A stretch of DNA of 64,000 bases. Source: Thuidium tamariscinum (lineage: Eukaryota > Streptophyta > Bryopsida > Hypnales > Thuidiaceae). The DNA is taken from assembly GCA_947034885.2 (NCBI GenBank), contig OX344754.2:10423001-10487000 (forward strand). Direction: 5' to 3'. Both the position numbers and the translations under genes were made by a program. Under the pieces are notes generated by a model. The model saw only the letters and a program-made list of their open reading frames with translations. It was not told the DNA's origin and ran no database searches. Below, piece after piece: positions 36,200 through 48,900 of the stretch (position 1 is the stretch's first letter; every line of letters starts with the position of its first letter).

Positions 36200-36925
36200 G
36201 GGTGATTGCATGAAACACCTGTTGATTTTGTTGCGTTTGGCTGATTTTTTCGGGAGTACTTTAAAATTAGAAAATTAATTTAAAAAAAATATGAAAAATA
36301 TGAATAGTGTATATAAATCTAAGATGAAGGTTTTCACAGAAGGAAATGGATAGAAAAATTCTCTAAGTAGGAGAACTTGAAAAGTGCCAAACCTCCAGAA
36401 AATACATATCTTCATGTTTTAATTAGGGAAAAATAGTAAAAATAGATATTTTCAAAAAATAAAAAGTGGAAATTTGCAACAACTTTATGGAGATGGTCAT
36501 TCATAAAAAAAACCACCAAAATAATATTTTATATGTTTCAAAATACAAACAGAAGGGATCTCACTTTGTAGACCTCCACACCACATAAAATTAATTATTT
36601 TTAAAAATCCTTCCCTGGAAAGCTAGAAGTATATTAGAAGACCATATCATCCTAATTTCATCTTAAAATCATTAAAAAAAAGGTACTCCATGATAGTACT
36701 AGAAACCCCTAAACTACCAAGTGTGACATCCAATTGGGGTCTATTTTTGGATAGTAAATCATTTTTGAAAATTATGAAAAAATTATGGAAGGTTTATGAT
36801 AGTTATGAGTACCTTCCCTACAAATCTTGAGTCAATCGGAGCCAAAGCACAAAAGTTATGGCCAAAAAACAGATCAGCACACGTAGTGTGACACAAAATA
36901 GGACAAGTGTTTCTTGCAATCACCC
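36200..36925 (-). mobile_element. M-family TIR element, copy M6 (inverted orientation)
   Basis: It runs from GGGTGATTGCATGAAACACC to GTGTTTCTTGCAATCACCC, 726 bp, between two TTAC copies (36196-36199 and 36926-36929). The interior is the reverse complement of M1 and M3, for example TTGTTGCGTTTGGCTGATTT at its left. It is close to M3 in sequence and so relatively young. Confidence 0.92.
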
Positions 36926-36929
36926 TTAC

Positions 36930-37890
36930 CCAAGATTTCTTGCATATGTCAATTGAACACTTGCTCCTTCTTCATACCTTAAAATTTTCTGGGGGATTTT
37001 TTTACTATATTTTATTATCATATTTTATTTATTTTATTTGTTTAATACTCTCAAATGTAATCAACCATGAAGTGTCATGCGGCATTCTTTGTACCACTCA
37101 AAAGGTCTTGGCAAGGAAGAATGCATGGACTTGGTTTTGTGGTGTTTGAATCTTCGAAAAGTTATAGAATTTCAAATTTCTTATGTATTCCAAAATTGAA
37201 TGAAATTATTTTTTATTTTAGAAAAAATGAACTTTCACATTGTGCATCTAAACACCACCTGAGAAGCCCTTGCACTCCTTTGTATATGGAGCTTTCTATT
37301 TGCATTAAGAATGCAACTTCTCAAATTACAACAAAGCCCTTGTACTCCTTTCAATCCTTCGTACACAAAAAATGTTAAATTTCAAAGCTTTTAGAAATTA
37401 AGCACAACAAAGTGCAACAAAGTCCTTGCACTCATTCTTCCATAAAAATATTGAATTTCAAGGTTTTCATTATTTATTCAAGTTTAGTTTTAAAAAATAT
37501 TTTTATTTTTATTTCCATTGTAACAACACAAGACATAGGACTTAAGATAGAATGTTTATTTTATTTTATTTCTTTGCTTTATTTTATTTCTTTGATGTAT
37601 TGAATTGTAAGAGATCATGAAACATTCAATGATGCTTTTGGTAGTATTTGAAAGTTCTTGGAGAGGGTGGGGTGGGGGTGGGGTGCACGGACTTTGTTTT
37701 GTCGTGCTTGGACCTATTATGTGAAAGTTATTGAATCCCAAAGTTTTTATGGATTCAAAAATCCAATTCAATTATCTTTTATTATAGAAAAAAAAAAATT
37801 TTCACAATGCATGTCCAAATTGCACAAAAACAAAGCCCTTGTACTTCTTGGTGCATAGAGTTGTCTTTTTGTTTATTCTTTCTATACAAT
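36930..37890. repeat. Non-coding stretch with a diverged direct repeat
   Basis: Two diverged direct copies lie at about 37125-37345 and 37680-37860. Shared pieces are GGACTTKGTTTTGTSGTG, a GTTATWGAATYYCAAA core and ACAAAGCCCTTGTACTYCTT. The last motif also appears near 37266 and 37417. No gene was recognised. Confidence 0.5.
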
Positions 37891-39590
37891 CTATTATTAG
37901 ATGCTTAATTAATGCATTCATTTTACAAAATTAGAGCATACAAAAGTTTATCAAGCTTTAAGTTCATTGATGAAGTTGATACCAATTGCTTGTTCAACAT
38001 AAGTTACTTTGAATGAATCCTGAATGTAAGATCCACAATCTACTTTTCTATGAAATATGAATAAGTAAAGGAATACAAATACTATTTATTAGCCGACATA
38101 ATGGTTGTCCAACCCAAACAAGATGGATGAATCTTTCAATTTTTTTTCCCTTAAAATAGTTGAATGTCCCAATTGTAGAGAATAGTCAAATTCATATTTT
38201 TTAATAATATAAAAATATATTTATGAGTCTACAAATAGACCAAAAAAGTCACTAGATTGTTTTCAATACAAAATGTCATTGGGTTGACTAACATCTTCAT
38301 CATGATGGTCACCTAGTAGCTTTAGACGATCAATTTTTCCTATTTATATCTAAGCCCTAAAATTGTCACTTATTTTTTGTTTCCATTTCCAAAAAATAGG
38401 AGTTCTCCTGTTGGTTACATAAATTTGAGTCCTAAGGCCTTTTTCACATCAAATTCCACTCTTAATTGTAATCTCTTCTACAATGTACAAAAACTTGAAA
38501 ACTTGTTAAATTGTTTCTTTTGCATATCTAACCCGATCTTGTAATAAACTACCATAAGAAATGCGTAAAAGAAATTTCAAAAACTTTGAAAATGTAGATT
38601 ACAAGATATTTGCATATAGTATGTGAAATTTTTTGTTTTCTTACACCTTGCCTACTTAGATTGCAAGGCTCAAAATCTTCTTGGCTTGAAGACTTTGTAG
38701 TGGATATGTTATATTAAGTTTTTACTTGTGTTGAAGGCATGAGTTGGAAGTCTATAAAAATAATATCCAAAAATACACACTTGATTTTTATACTCTAAAA
38801 AATTATTAAGTAGAAGTAGGTTTAAAATTGATCAAAAAACTAAATCACTTATTGCTCTAACATTAGTCAAGAAAATAAACTTAATCCTACAAAATACTTG
38901 TTCTTTAAAAAATTTGAAAATTACATTCAAAAAATGAATCCTATAAGATATTCTTTTGAGAGGATGCTTAGATTGTGCAAAAAATAATATTGTTCATAAT
39001 TTACTCATTTATTAGTCCAAATAGAATGAATCAAATCCTTCTATATAAGCAAGAGTATTATCTATGAAATTTTTAAAAAAAAAATCTTACTTTAACTTCA
39101 ATTGTTCTTATGGTGCTACCCAATGACCAAATCAATAGTGAAAAAACTTTTGACATCAAGAACCAATTGAAACAACTAGTTTATTCCTTACAAACTAATG
39201 TATTTTATTATCTCAAATAAAAAACTATAAAAACCGCAATGAAATCAAGACCATACAAACCTATCCAAATTCTATTTTATCCCCGAAAGGAACAATGGGA
39301 CTTTAGGGGTTAACCACTCTACTACATACTAAAAAGTTTCATCTTGCCCTCCTACAAATACTTTGATTGGGCATCTGGGCTTCAATTTTATTATTCAAAA
39401 TTGATGGTCCTGGATGGAAGACATCCATAAACAACATTGCAAGGTAAAATTGTTGAAAAAATTACTTGTAATGGGCTTCTTTGCCCTACTGATTAGAAAC
39501 GCATATCTGTTTGAATTCACGATGAAATTGGTTCAGCAGTAATAGAAATCTTGCTATACTGCAAGAATGTTATCTCTCTGTCCCAAAATC
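37891..39590. repeat. Third copy of the receptor upstream flank, without a receptor
   Basis: Blocks in the same order as 26090-28300 can be followed: GCATTCATTTTACAAAATT, a CTATTTATTAGCCGACATAAT segment, CATCATGATGGTCACC and TTGAATGAATCC-like pieces. Divergence is clearly higher than between the NLR1 and NLR2 flanks. No receptor sequence is found to its left, where the gene would be expected. Confidence 0.65.
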
Positions 39591-40477
39591 TAGTAGCACG
39601 AGAGAAAGAAGGAATGAATTGATACCAACAAATCGCTGTTTGCTTTGGGCGAGGAAAGGAGCACTTCGTTGCAGCCAATGTCAGCTGACGGCCCGTTCCA
39701 AGCTGAATCCTTCAGCACACCGACAATTAGAATTGAACCTACGTATTCTTGAGCAGATCGAAGTGTTTCACTGCACAACAAATCCAAATAAGCCAAGACT
39801 CCACCACCTCCGAGCAGCTGCAGATGTCGCATACAAACACATAATGGTGAATTTCATTAAAATGGCGGTGATTTTTATTGCCATTTTTGCCGCATTTTGT
39901 GTCATTTCAATGAAATGTCATATCATTTTTATCAAGTTCAGTGCCATTATAGTGGAATGCTGTGCCATTTTCATGGAATGTTGTGCCATTCTACATGAAT
40001 ATCACCATTTTAACGAAATTCACCATCCTTATACTGACACCCTCACCCCCAAAACTTGTCCAGCAGCAGTGGATCAAAAGACTCGAAGCAACCAAAAGCG
40101 TAGAAACACAAGTACCGCGCTCAGTCGGTCTTTGAAACAAACAACCTCCTCAGGAACAGGATGCCAACTTCCACACCAACAAGCTCGTCTGGGCACCACA
40201 ACACGACTAAGACCAAGTTTCCCAAACACCAGGTCGCCGTAACGACCGCATGGCAAAGCACACCAAAAGCAAAGCAACGGTGAAGAGCTAGCGCGGTTGA
40301 GACCTCTACGAAGTCTTTGTCGATCAAAAGCCTGGAAACGCGCACTGATCGATCGATCACGGCATGGGCCGGCCATCAGCGCAGATCTTAGTAACTTACA
40401 GTGCTTCGATCTAAATGATGGGAATCCTCCATGTCTTGAATGTTAAAACTGATACAATAAACTGAGACTTTGGTCGA
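39591..40477. repeat. GC-rich block, copy C (with a small MITE inserted)
   Basis: Matches 28430-29260 and 58000-58850 in order: TTGCAGCCAATGTC, CCACCTCCGAGCAGCTGCAG, ACAAACAACCTCCT, CTCGTCTGGGCACCACAAC and CGATCGATCACGGC. It is interrupted by the 183-bp element at 39844-40026. No credible gene. Confidence 0.65.
39844..40026. mobile_element. Small TIR element, ATGGTSAATTT family, copy 1
   Basis: It starts ATGGTGAATTTCATTAAAAT and ends with the inverted form ATTTTAACGAAATTCACCAT, 183 bp. The interior is built from short variants of RTGCCATTNT. It is absent from GC blocks A and B, so it is an insertion. No clean target duplication is visible. A second copy is at 61915-62120. Confidence 0.75.
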
Positions 40478-40880
40478 GCCAGCTCCAAACTTCCCCTCGA
40501 GAAGAACGGCCTGGAAAATTTGAGCTCTTCGAGTATTCGGGATTTTGGGATCAGGCACTCTTTGTGTCGAAGATGTCTTGCAGTTGAGAATTACAATTAC
40601 CCACTCAACACTCAACAGTGCAGTAGAGGAGGGGCAGGAGGCGGCTTTATCCGCACAAGTTGCAAGAATTGTTCCTCGGTCTCTCCGCCTGCCTGGGGCT
40701 TTCAATGGACACCGTCCTTGTAGAAACAAAACTGCATTAGGAGTAGATTTGCGCATTCATCCGCCTCAGTGGGTGGAAAACTAGGCCAGGAGCTTGACAC
40801 CCTAATACGTCCTATTGACGAAGGACTGGTGAGGTCGAAGCTGAGCCTTGCTCTGAAAAAATGGACTTTGGTTATTGTAA

Positions 40881-41800
40881 CATTAGAAGGAAATTGGGCC
40901 CTCAAAGTGCCCCTCAGAGAGACCCCTTTAGCAAAATAAAGTAATACGGCCATTCATTTCCAGGTTACAAGGACAGAAGAAATCCCCTATTTCCGCTTAG
41001 AGAAGGGGTCAGTACAAATGATGGCTTCAAATGGGAAGTGCTCCTCCTATTGGACAATGTTTTCAAGGTGATCACTATGAACTCTACAGTCGAGTACAGC
41101 CAGAGAATATTTAATTGTTAAGCATGTACTTCAATCAGTATGTCCTTTAGCTTGCAACATAATATAAAATTGTAAACTTGATATGTGCCAATATTTCCAA
41201 CGCTTGCCACCTGGATGTTCGTAGCACCAAATTGGAGTCATGAGAAATTGTTGGACACATTAAATTATAGTAGGATTGCATAGTAACTTATGGATTACTG
41301 ACAATGTTGCTAGATCACTCAATGTGATTAATTTTTGCATATTTTATTTTTCTACTTGAATTTAAGAATTCACCTCTATATATATTGATTTACAAATGTT
41401 AAATAGTGCATGGCTTTCATCAAATTTTGGTAATTTGGTATTTGTTGAATGTTGTATTTTGTTGAAGACTCTGATAGAAGTTGCTCAATTTGCTTGCACC
41501 AAGCCAACCTAGCAGTGGTTCAAACGCCCCAGTCAACTTGCAAGTACGTCGTAAATGAATAAAAAAAAGTCGTCCTGAAACTTGTACATGCAACTCTAAA
41601 GCATGCAGGCCTCTTTTAAAACCCTTTCCATCTGACCCACCATTCTGCCATGCCCTAGATTACAGAGGTAGTCTTTGCCTATTTTTTTATACAAGATAGC
41701 AACATTTAGGATATAGTCTTTGATACCATAGGACATGGTTTTATTTTTTCCAACTTGCACAAAGTGGAGGGCACTTTGAGGGCCGAGTTTTCTTCTAATG
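40881..41800 (+). mobile_element. T2: non-autonomous relative of T1 with CATTAGAAG termini
   Basis: A 920-bp insert starting CATTAGAAGGAAATTGGGCC and ending with the inverted form, whose complement reads CATTAGAAGAAAACTCGGCC; inner parts CCTCAAAGTGCCC match perfectly. The empty site is seen in R1 (near 1020) and R2 (near 3720) as TATTGTACCTTGTTACTG. The filled site reads TATTGTAA, T2, CTTGGTACTG. No target duplication is present. No coding frame. It is mobilised, if at all, by proteins of a T1-like element. Confidence 0.82.
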
Positions 41801-42651
41801 CTTGGTACTGTTCCACACTTGCAGCCAAAAAAAGACCGTCAATTGAGACTTGAGGTTTAGTACAAGGTACAAAAAGCACCCCCAAATTGCCCCTGATCTA
41901 GAACTGCCATCTTCTAACCCAGCACGATAGGAGGACTATAAACCGACCATCTAAGGATTGGAACTGAATTTTGGGGAGGTGAAACATCTTGAAATATTTT
42001 TTAATGAGTTTTTCATGAAAGGCAAGTGAAATAGGCACCTAATCCAAGTTATTTCACATTTTTTGGAACTTTGTAGAATTAGTTATAAAGTTTTGAAGTC
42101 GAAAAAAAAGTGGTCATTTGTCGTCATCAAAAGCAACCACCTCCTAAAATATGCAGATTTGGTACATTGAAGAAAGCAAAATGTACCTTTAAAGTCTTGT
42201 TTGATTTTAATGCCCTGACGGAGTTTGAGCCTCCTACTTTACATCTCTAAAATCAATTATGTATCTAATGCCTACCATTTGCCATCTAACGCATATGGAC
42301 AACTAGTTTTTGGATGTAATTTTACTTGAGATGTTACGATTTGTCAACCCGCGCTGACTATGAATGGATTTTTTTCTTTATAAATTTTCACATAACATTT
42401 TTCCAAGGAGTTCCTTTAAGGCCCAACAACTTCCAAAAGTTTTGACTATATATCTTATTGTATGATATGTAATTTTCATTGCTTAGTGGGAAAATAAGGC
42501 ATCCAAAAAACCTCTTTCAAATTACTTTTTTTTAAAATAAAAAATTTGAAATTGATTTTAAGAGTTTATATATCTAATTGAAGAGCTTTGAATCATTCTA
42601 TTTTGATCAATGAGTCAAAAGTTATGAAGAGTTCCAATTCAAGGTAGTTAT

Positions 42652-43383
42652 GGGTCATTGCAAGAAACATCTGTACTATTTTGTGTCACACGTTGCATGC
42701 TGATCAGTTTTTTGGCCATAGCTTTTGTGTTTTAGTTCCAAATGACTCAAGATTTATGGGAAAGGTACTCATAACTATTACACACCTTCCTTGATTTTTT
42801 CATAATTTTCAAAAATAGTTTACTATCGAAAAATAGACCCCAATTGGATGTCACACTTGGCAATTTAGGGTTTTTTAGTACCTGAGCTATACCTTTTTTT
42901 AATGATTTTGAGATGAAATTTGGATGAGATGGTATTCTAGTAGATTTCTAGCTCTCCAGGGAAGGATTTTTAAAAAAGTTAATTTTGTGAGGTATGGAGG
43001 TCTACAAAGTGAGCTCCCTTCTGCTTGTATTTTGAAACATATAAAATATTATTTTGGTGGGGTTTTTGTGAATGATCATCTCCATAAAGTTGTTGCAAAT
43101 GGTCACTTTCTATTTTTTGAAAATACTTATTTTTACTATTTTTCCCTAATTCTTGAATCAAAATACCTATTTTCTTGAGATTTGGCACTTTTCAAGTTCT
43201 CCTACTTAGAGAATTCTTCTATCAATTTCCTTCACTGAAAACCTTCATTTTAGAGGTACATACATTATTTCTATTTTTTAAATTTAAAAAAAATTAGTTT
43301 TCTAATTTTATAGTACTCTTGAAAAATTCATGAGTATTGTTGCAAAACGCAACAAATAGGACAAGTATTTCTTGCAATGACCC
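42652..43383 (+). mobile_element. M-family TIR element, copy M7
   Basis: It starts GGGTCATTGCAAGAAACATC and ends GTATTTCTTGCAATGACCC, 732 bp, between TTAT copies (42648-42651 and 43384-43387). It sits at the same R position as the truncated M2 and is its complete counterpart. Non-coding. Confidence 0.92.
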
Positions 43384-43855
43384 TTATACAATCTTTACCT
43401 TATAAAAAAGTTTAAAATCCTTTATTTAATTCAATTTTGTATATTTTTATAAAAACTAAAAATAATAGTATATATTGTTAAATACAACATAATGAACATT
43501 GGGATTGGTATTCTTGAATTCCATCAATAAATTGTTTACAATTTAGTATTTTGAATCATTTTCTATTTCTTTCTACCTAATATTTTCTCCATGGTTGTCA
43601 TAGTGGATGGACGTCTGGTTTGCCCGTCCGGTAGAGCTCTCGCCCGTCCGGTGTGGTCAATACATAGTTGACTTTTTTAGAAGGTAAAAAAAGTCCAGGT
43701 AGATTTACATTCATACCACCTAGAAACCATGGGTGTGGACGCAACTCAATGGGACGTGGATGTAAGACAAGGCGGGGACGCAAGAAAGGGCGGGGATGCT
43801 AGGGCACAAACCTTAAAATGAACGGGTGCGGACATCTATTTCTTTCTGCTTTTGC

Positions 43856-43946
43856 GATTGGAGTTTGAGAATTTGGGGGCATGTAATATACCAAAATACC
43901 TTTCTAAAGGTATATTACACGCCTCAAAACTCTCCAAACTCCAATC
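43856..43946 (+). repeat. Foldback hairpin 1
   Basis: The left arm GATTGGAGTTTGAGAATTTG through TAATATACC pairs with the right arm GGTATATTACACGCC through AACTCCAATC, with some mismatches. The loop of about 16 bp can itself form a small stem. Confidence 0.8.
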
Positions 43947-44109
43947 ATAAATTGGAAAACAAATCTACTGCCAAAATCCACTATGCAGAGAGTCTACGAG
44001 CGGGCGCAAGCACAAGGCCGGGTGGGGACGCTAGGGCAGGGACGCAACGATGGGCGTGGAGTCTGGGGTGCGGACACTAGGGCGTAGACGTCATCTTCTT
44101 TCTGCTTTT

Positions 44110-44220
44110 GCGATTGGATTTTGGGGAATCTGGGGGCGTATAATATATCATTGGAAAGGTATTCAAAATACCTTTCCAATGGTATATTACACGCCCCCAG
44201 ATTCTCAAAAATCCAATCGC
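44110..44220 (+). repeat. Foldback hairpin 2
   Basis: The left arm (44110-44162, starting GCGATTGGATTTTGGGG) pairs with the right arm (44167-44220, ending AAAAATCCAATCGC) around a four-base loop. The central CATTGGAAAGGTATT is perfectly paired. It is a longer, better preserved version of hairpin 1, 257 bp further on. Confidence 0.85.
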
Positions 44221-44345
44221 AAATTGAAAAAGAAATCTGCTACCAACATCCACAACGCAGTGAATCCGAGGCCGGGTACAGATGTTAAGGCACAGAAGCA
44301 AGGCCGGGCGGGGACGCTGGCGGGACAACAAACTATGCGGGTGTT

Positions 44346-45949
44346 TTCAAATGGCCTTGGCCTTGGGATTCCTCCTCTTCACTACCCCCCCAAAGGCCAC
44401 ATTCAATTATTGGCAGCTCATTTGTACACAATTGACTAGATCTCTAAGTACATGGAGATCAAATGGGCACATTAAGAACTCCACCTACCAACTACAATTT
44501 GCACAAGGGTGGAGGCCTTTGAGAGCTAAGTGAATTTCTCTCTCTTGTAGCCTAACTCCTCAAATCTTCTTTCTTACAAGACCTTGGATTCTTCATTCTT
44601 AAATTGGGAGCTTACAGGATGGAATAGTTCTTTTGTTTGTATTTTTCTTCCTCAATTTGATTGTTGAAGGCTTTGGATGGGGTTATTAGAGAGTGACGTA
44701 GCCCTTTCTATTTATTTATACCGAAGCTTGGATATGTAGGTTATTTTTTTACTTTCTCTTATAGTAGTTTCACTTAATTATTTATTGTGTAAATTCTAAA
44801 GAAGGGATTTAGTGAAGGGCGCATCTTTTCCCATTGTTTTTTTTAAGTAATTTGGATGAATGTTTTTTTTCCCTTACCATTTCTTTATTTTATTTTAGAA
44901 AGTGTCAAGAATGAATTCATAATAGTGGAGGCCCTCGATCTTCATTTATTTTAGGGCGGTGTACAATTAAGTTCCCCTAGGGATTGTTCATTTAGTTATT
45001 GAATGCATGAAGGAAGGATTTGGAAGGGAGAAGATGACTTTGTTGTATTTCTTAAAATCTTGAAGTAGAGTTTTTACTTTTTGAGGAAATTTTTTCTTTT
45101 TTGAATGAATGTCTTAAAAAATGATACAATGGGGACCAAGGGCACTTCCTCACCATTTTTCTTTCCATGTAGCATTCATATTGTTGAAGGGAATTTATAA
45201 TTTAATTTTTGAATGATTGAATGAAGGGTTGATCACACAATTTTATTATCTCAATCCTTGAAGGTTACAGTGGATATTATTTTTTTTTCCAAATTTTTAA
45301 AGGAAAGTCTTAGATACTCTAAAATAAAATTCAATACTTTAGTTCTTTGTTCTCAATAAAATTCAATATTCTAGTTCTTTCTTCTCAATAAAATTCAATT
45401 AAATGTTGAACCTAGCTTGAACAAAAAACAACCTTTCTCACAATTGCAATAAAAAAGACAAAACTTAAGTCAATCTAATATTTTTCATTTAACCTATTCA
45501 CACAACTAATAGTATATTTATCTTAAACAAGAAATAACATTAATTTCTATTATATAAAGAAATAAATTGAAATGAATAAAATGCCTCCACTTTAGTTCCC
45601 TCCTTTCTAAACTCACAATTAGATGTTGAACCAAGCTTAGGCAACACATAATTTTTCTCTCCATTCAAAAAATAATTTAATGAATTCAATCCATCCACTT
45701 CTTTTCCATTCCTACTCTTAATTGTTAAACCAAACTTTGGCAAGAACAACCTTGACTTCTATTGTAGAAAAATAAAATAAAATAATTCAAGTGCCTCCCC
45801 CTTGTTCCTTCTTTCCTATTCCAACAATAACTTGAACCAAACTTGGCAACAAATAACCTTCACCCCCAAATCTCTAATGGACAAATTTTTTATTATTCAA
45901 AGTGTCCCTTTAAAACTTATAATATTTAGTTGAAGATTGAAGTGGCAAG
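44346..45949. other. AT-rich intergenic DNA, no gene seen
   Basis: No coding frame of note. Short direct repeats of CTCAATAAAATTCAATA occur near 45350. The right end is the 3' flank of the NLR2 pseudogene. Confidence 0.6.
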
Positions 45950-48900
45950 GTGCTTGGAAGGAAGCACTTTCAAAGATACACATCCTTTGAGATTGAATTC
46001 TTCAAGAACATCCAATTTCTCGATGCTCTCCGCAAGCTCACTCAAGGATCCAAACCAATATATGTCCAACATTATAAGACGTCTCAAGCCTCCAATGCTT
46101 TAAAGAAGCACTTTCAAAGATAAATATTCTCCAAGATCTAGCGCCTCAGGGCATCCAATTCTTTGATGCTCTCCGGAAGCTCACTCAAAGATTCACACCC
46201 ATTTAGATCTAACTTTGTAAGACATTTCAAGCCTCCAATGCTTTGAGGAAGCATTTCTAAAGATGTACATCCTTCAAGATCTAGCACTTCAAGAGCCTCT
46301 AGTTCTCCAATGCTCTTTGGAAGCTCACTCAAGGATTGACACCGACGTAGATCCAACTTTGTAAGACATTTCAAGCCTCCAATGCTTTGAGGAAGCACTT
46401 TCAAAGATGTACATTCTCCAAGATCTAGCTTTTGAAGAGCCTCTACTTCTCCAATGCTCGTCGGCAGCTCACTCAAGGATTGACACTAACGTAGATGTAA
46501 CTTTGTAAGACGTTTCAAGGCTCCAATGCTTTAAGGAAGCACTTTCAAAGATTTACATCCTTCAAGATCTAGCTCTTGAAGAGCCTCTAGTTCTCCAATG
46601 CTCTTTGGAAGCTCACTCAAGGATTCACACCAACATAGATCCAACTTTGTAAGACATTTCAAGCCTCCAATGCTTTGAGGAAGCATTTCTAAAGATGTAC
46701 ATCCTTCAAGATCTAGCACTTCAAGAGCCTCTAGTTCTCCAATGCTCTTTGGAAGCTCACTCAAGGATTGACACCGACGTAGATCCAACTTTGTAAGACA
46801 TTTCAAGCCTCGAATGCTTTGAGGAAGCACTTTCAAAGATGTACATCTTCCAAGATTTAGCTCTTGAAGAGCCTCTAGTTCTCCAATGCTCTCAAGAAGC
46901 TGACTCAAGGATTCGCACTCCCATAAAACCAACTTTGTAAGACATTTCAAGCCTCCAATGCTTTGAGGAAGCACTTTCAAAGATGTACATTTTTTAAAAT
47001 TTAGCTCTTGAAGAGCCTCTAGTTCTCCAATGCTCTTTGGAAGCTCACTCAAGGATTGACACCGACGTAGATCCAACTTTGTAAGACATTTCAAGCCTCC
47101 AATGCTTTGAAGAAGCACTTTCAAAGATGTACATTCTCCAAGATCTAGCTCTTGAAGAGCCTCTAGTTCTCCAATGCTCGTCGGCAGCTCACTCAAGGAT
47201 TGACAAGGACAAAGATCCAACTTTGTAAGACATTTCAAGGCTCCAATGCTTTGAGTAACCACTTTCAAAGATGCACATCCTCCAAGATTTAGCTCTTGAA
47301 GAGCCTCTAGTTCTCCAATGCTCTCTGAAAGCTCAGTCAAGGATGTACACCACTGAAGATCCAAAACTAGAAGAGCTCGCAATCCACACATATTTGGAAG
47401 TTTTGAATCAAAGTGATTTCTTGAAAGGTCTAGATATCGTAATGCTTGCAAGTTGGAAAAGAATGCCTCATGAATATTCAATTTTCTCTTCCAAGTGGAT
47501 ATTTTAGATAGCAAGCATACTCGAAGATTAGGAGCATGAAGTTGGTTTGGCCATTTTAAAATGTTGCTTTGAACAAATGACAACCCTTGGATTTCATTAA
47601 GTGACTTGTTTGCAAAAAGTGATGTCAACACTTTTCCTGATTGAAACCAACATTTGGATGCACAATCCCCTTGTTTTGATTGATCAATGATGTACATTGC
47701 AAGATCTCGTAGAATGTCATGTACAACAATGTATCCACGTTCACGATTCCAATCAATCATGGACCGCTTCACAAGAATTTCAAGGTGTCTTGTAACTTCG
47801 TCTGTGGCTTCTTGTCTATCAAGTGCACCAAATAATCCTTCTGCAATCCACATCTTGCGTAAAAGACTAACTGGAATGTTGTAGTCCTCTGGAAAAGCTG
47901 CACAATACAAAAAGCAAGTTTTTGTTGCGTCGTGCTTTAAGTCATTGTAACTTAATTGCAAGCGGTGATACAATTCATCATCTACATTGGAATCCAATAA
48001 TGGCTTGGATTCCTTCAATTCCAATAGGGCACAACGCCATTCAGCCATGTCATTCTTGTGAAGCATTGCACTTCCAATAACTTTCAATGCTAGTGGAAGC
48101 CCCTTGCATTCTTTGCAAACTTTTCTTGCCTCTTCTTCTAATATATTTGGTGGAGGAGTACCATTTTCAAATGCATGAGCACAAAATAGTTTCCAACTAT
48201 CTTCATTTGAGAGCTCTAGCACCACTTCCACTTTAGCATGAACTTTACAGAGGACCGTTGCACTTCGGGTTGTTATGAGAGTAGTAGACCCTGGAGATGA
48301 GGCAATATTCAACCAATACATCATTTCTCGATGATCACATTGATTTCCCCACACATCATCTAAAATCAAGAACATCTTCTTCTTTGCAAATGCATTCCAT
48401 AAGTATGTCCGTTGGTCTTCTTGGTTGCGATGAGCATAGTGCTCTTCAAATACACAATCATTCAAGAACTTTCCCATGGTTTTGTACAAGTCCGGTATTC
48501 TTGCATCCAAGCCAACCGTAATCCACAAGATCCCCTTTGCCCCATATAAAGCTCTGATGTCTTCATCATTATTCAATTTCCTAGCAAGCAAAGTTTTCCC
48601 AGCTCCACCCCTTCCTTGCAAACCAAAGAAAGTAGGCTTAGTTGTTCTAGAGCTTGCCAATATAGATGTCTTGAGATTGTTGAATGGTTTTTCCACCCCT
48701 ACAATCAAAGAAGGAGTTGTTTGTGTTACAAAATCAACTTTTGATTTTGATTGGTTTTGAGATGAGTTTGAAGATTGTCCATTAATACCAAGTGTGGCTA
48801 GAATTGCATTCAACCTTGCCTCATCAATTTGATTAGTAATGTGTTGTAAGCAAGATGGTAATTTGCGCCACTGCTACACCTTCATGAATCTCGTCCACTT

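Larger units (their letters stand above)
40478..43590 (+). repeat. R repeat, copy 3 (contains T2 and M7)
   Basis: The most complete R copy in the window. It starts AGCCAGCTCCAAACTTCCCC and follows R2 closely through GAGGTGAAACATCTTGAAAT (near 41978) to CAATTTAGTATTTTGAATCA (near 43538). It carries T2 at 40881-41800 and M7 at 42652-43383 and lacks M1 and M3, so it supplies their empty sites. Non-coding. Confidence 0.82.
43600..44345. repeat. GC-rich duplicated zone with two foldback hairpins
   Basis: About 257-bp units repeat with TCTTTCTGCTTTTGCGATTG at 43841 and 44095. Between the hairpins lie GC-rich runs made of GGGACGC-like pieces (GGCGGGGACGCAAG, GGTGGGGACGCTAGGGC, GGGCGGGGACGCTGGCG). 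GCCCGTCCGGT occurs twice near 43620 and 43642. Frames reading through it on both strands are a by-product of the high GC. It looks like a tandemly amplified foldback element. Confidence 0.65.

Noticed and set aside
36200..36925. Inverted M6 as one arm of a large inverted repeat with M3 or M1
   Set aside because: Each copy has its own, different 4-bp target duplication, so they are independent insertions in opposite orientation rather than arms of one structure.
43826..44439. Proteins encoded on either strand of the GC-rich foldback zone
   Set aside because: Overlapping frames on both strands with arginine-rich low-complexity content follow from palindromic GC-rich DNA; no start context, splice pattern or family supports them.
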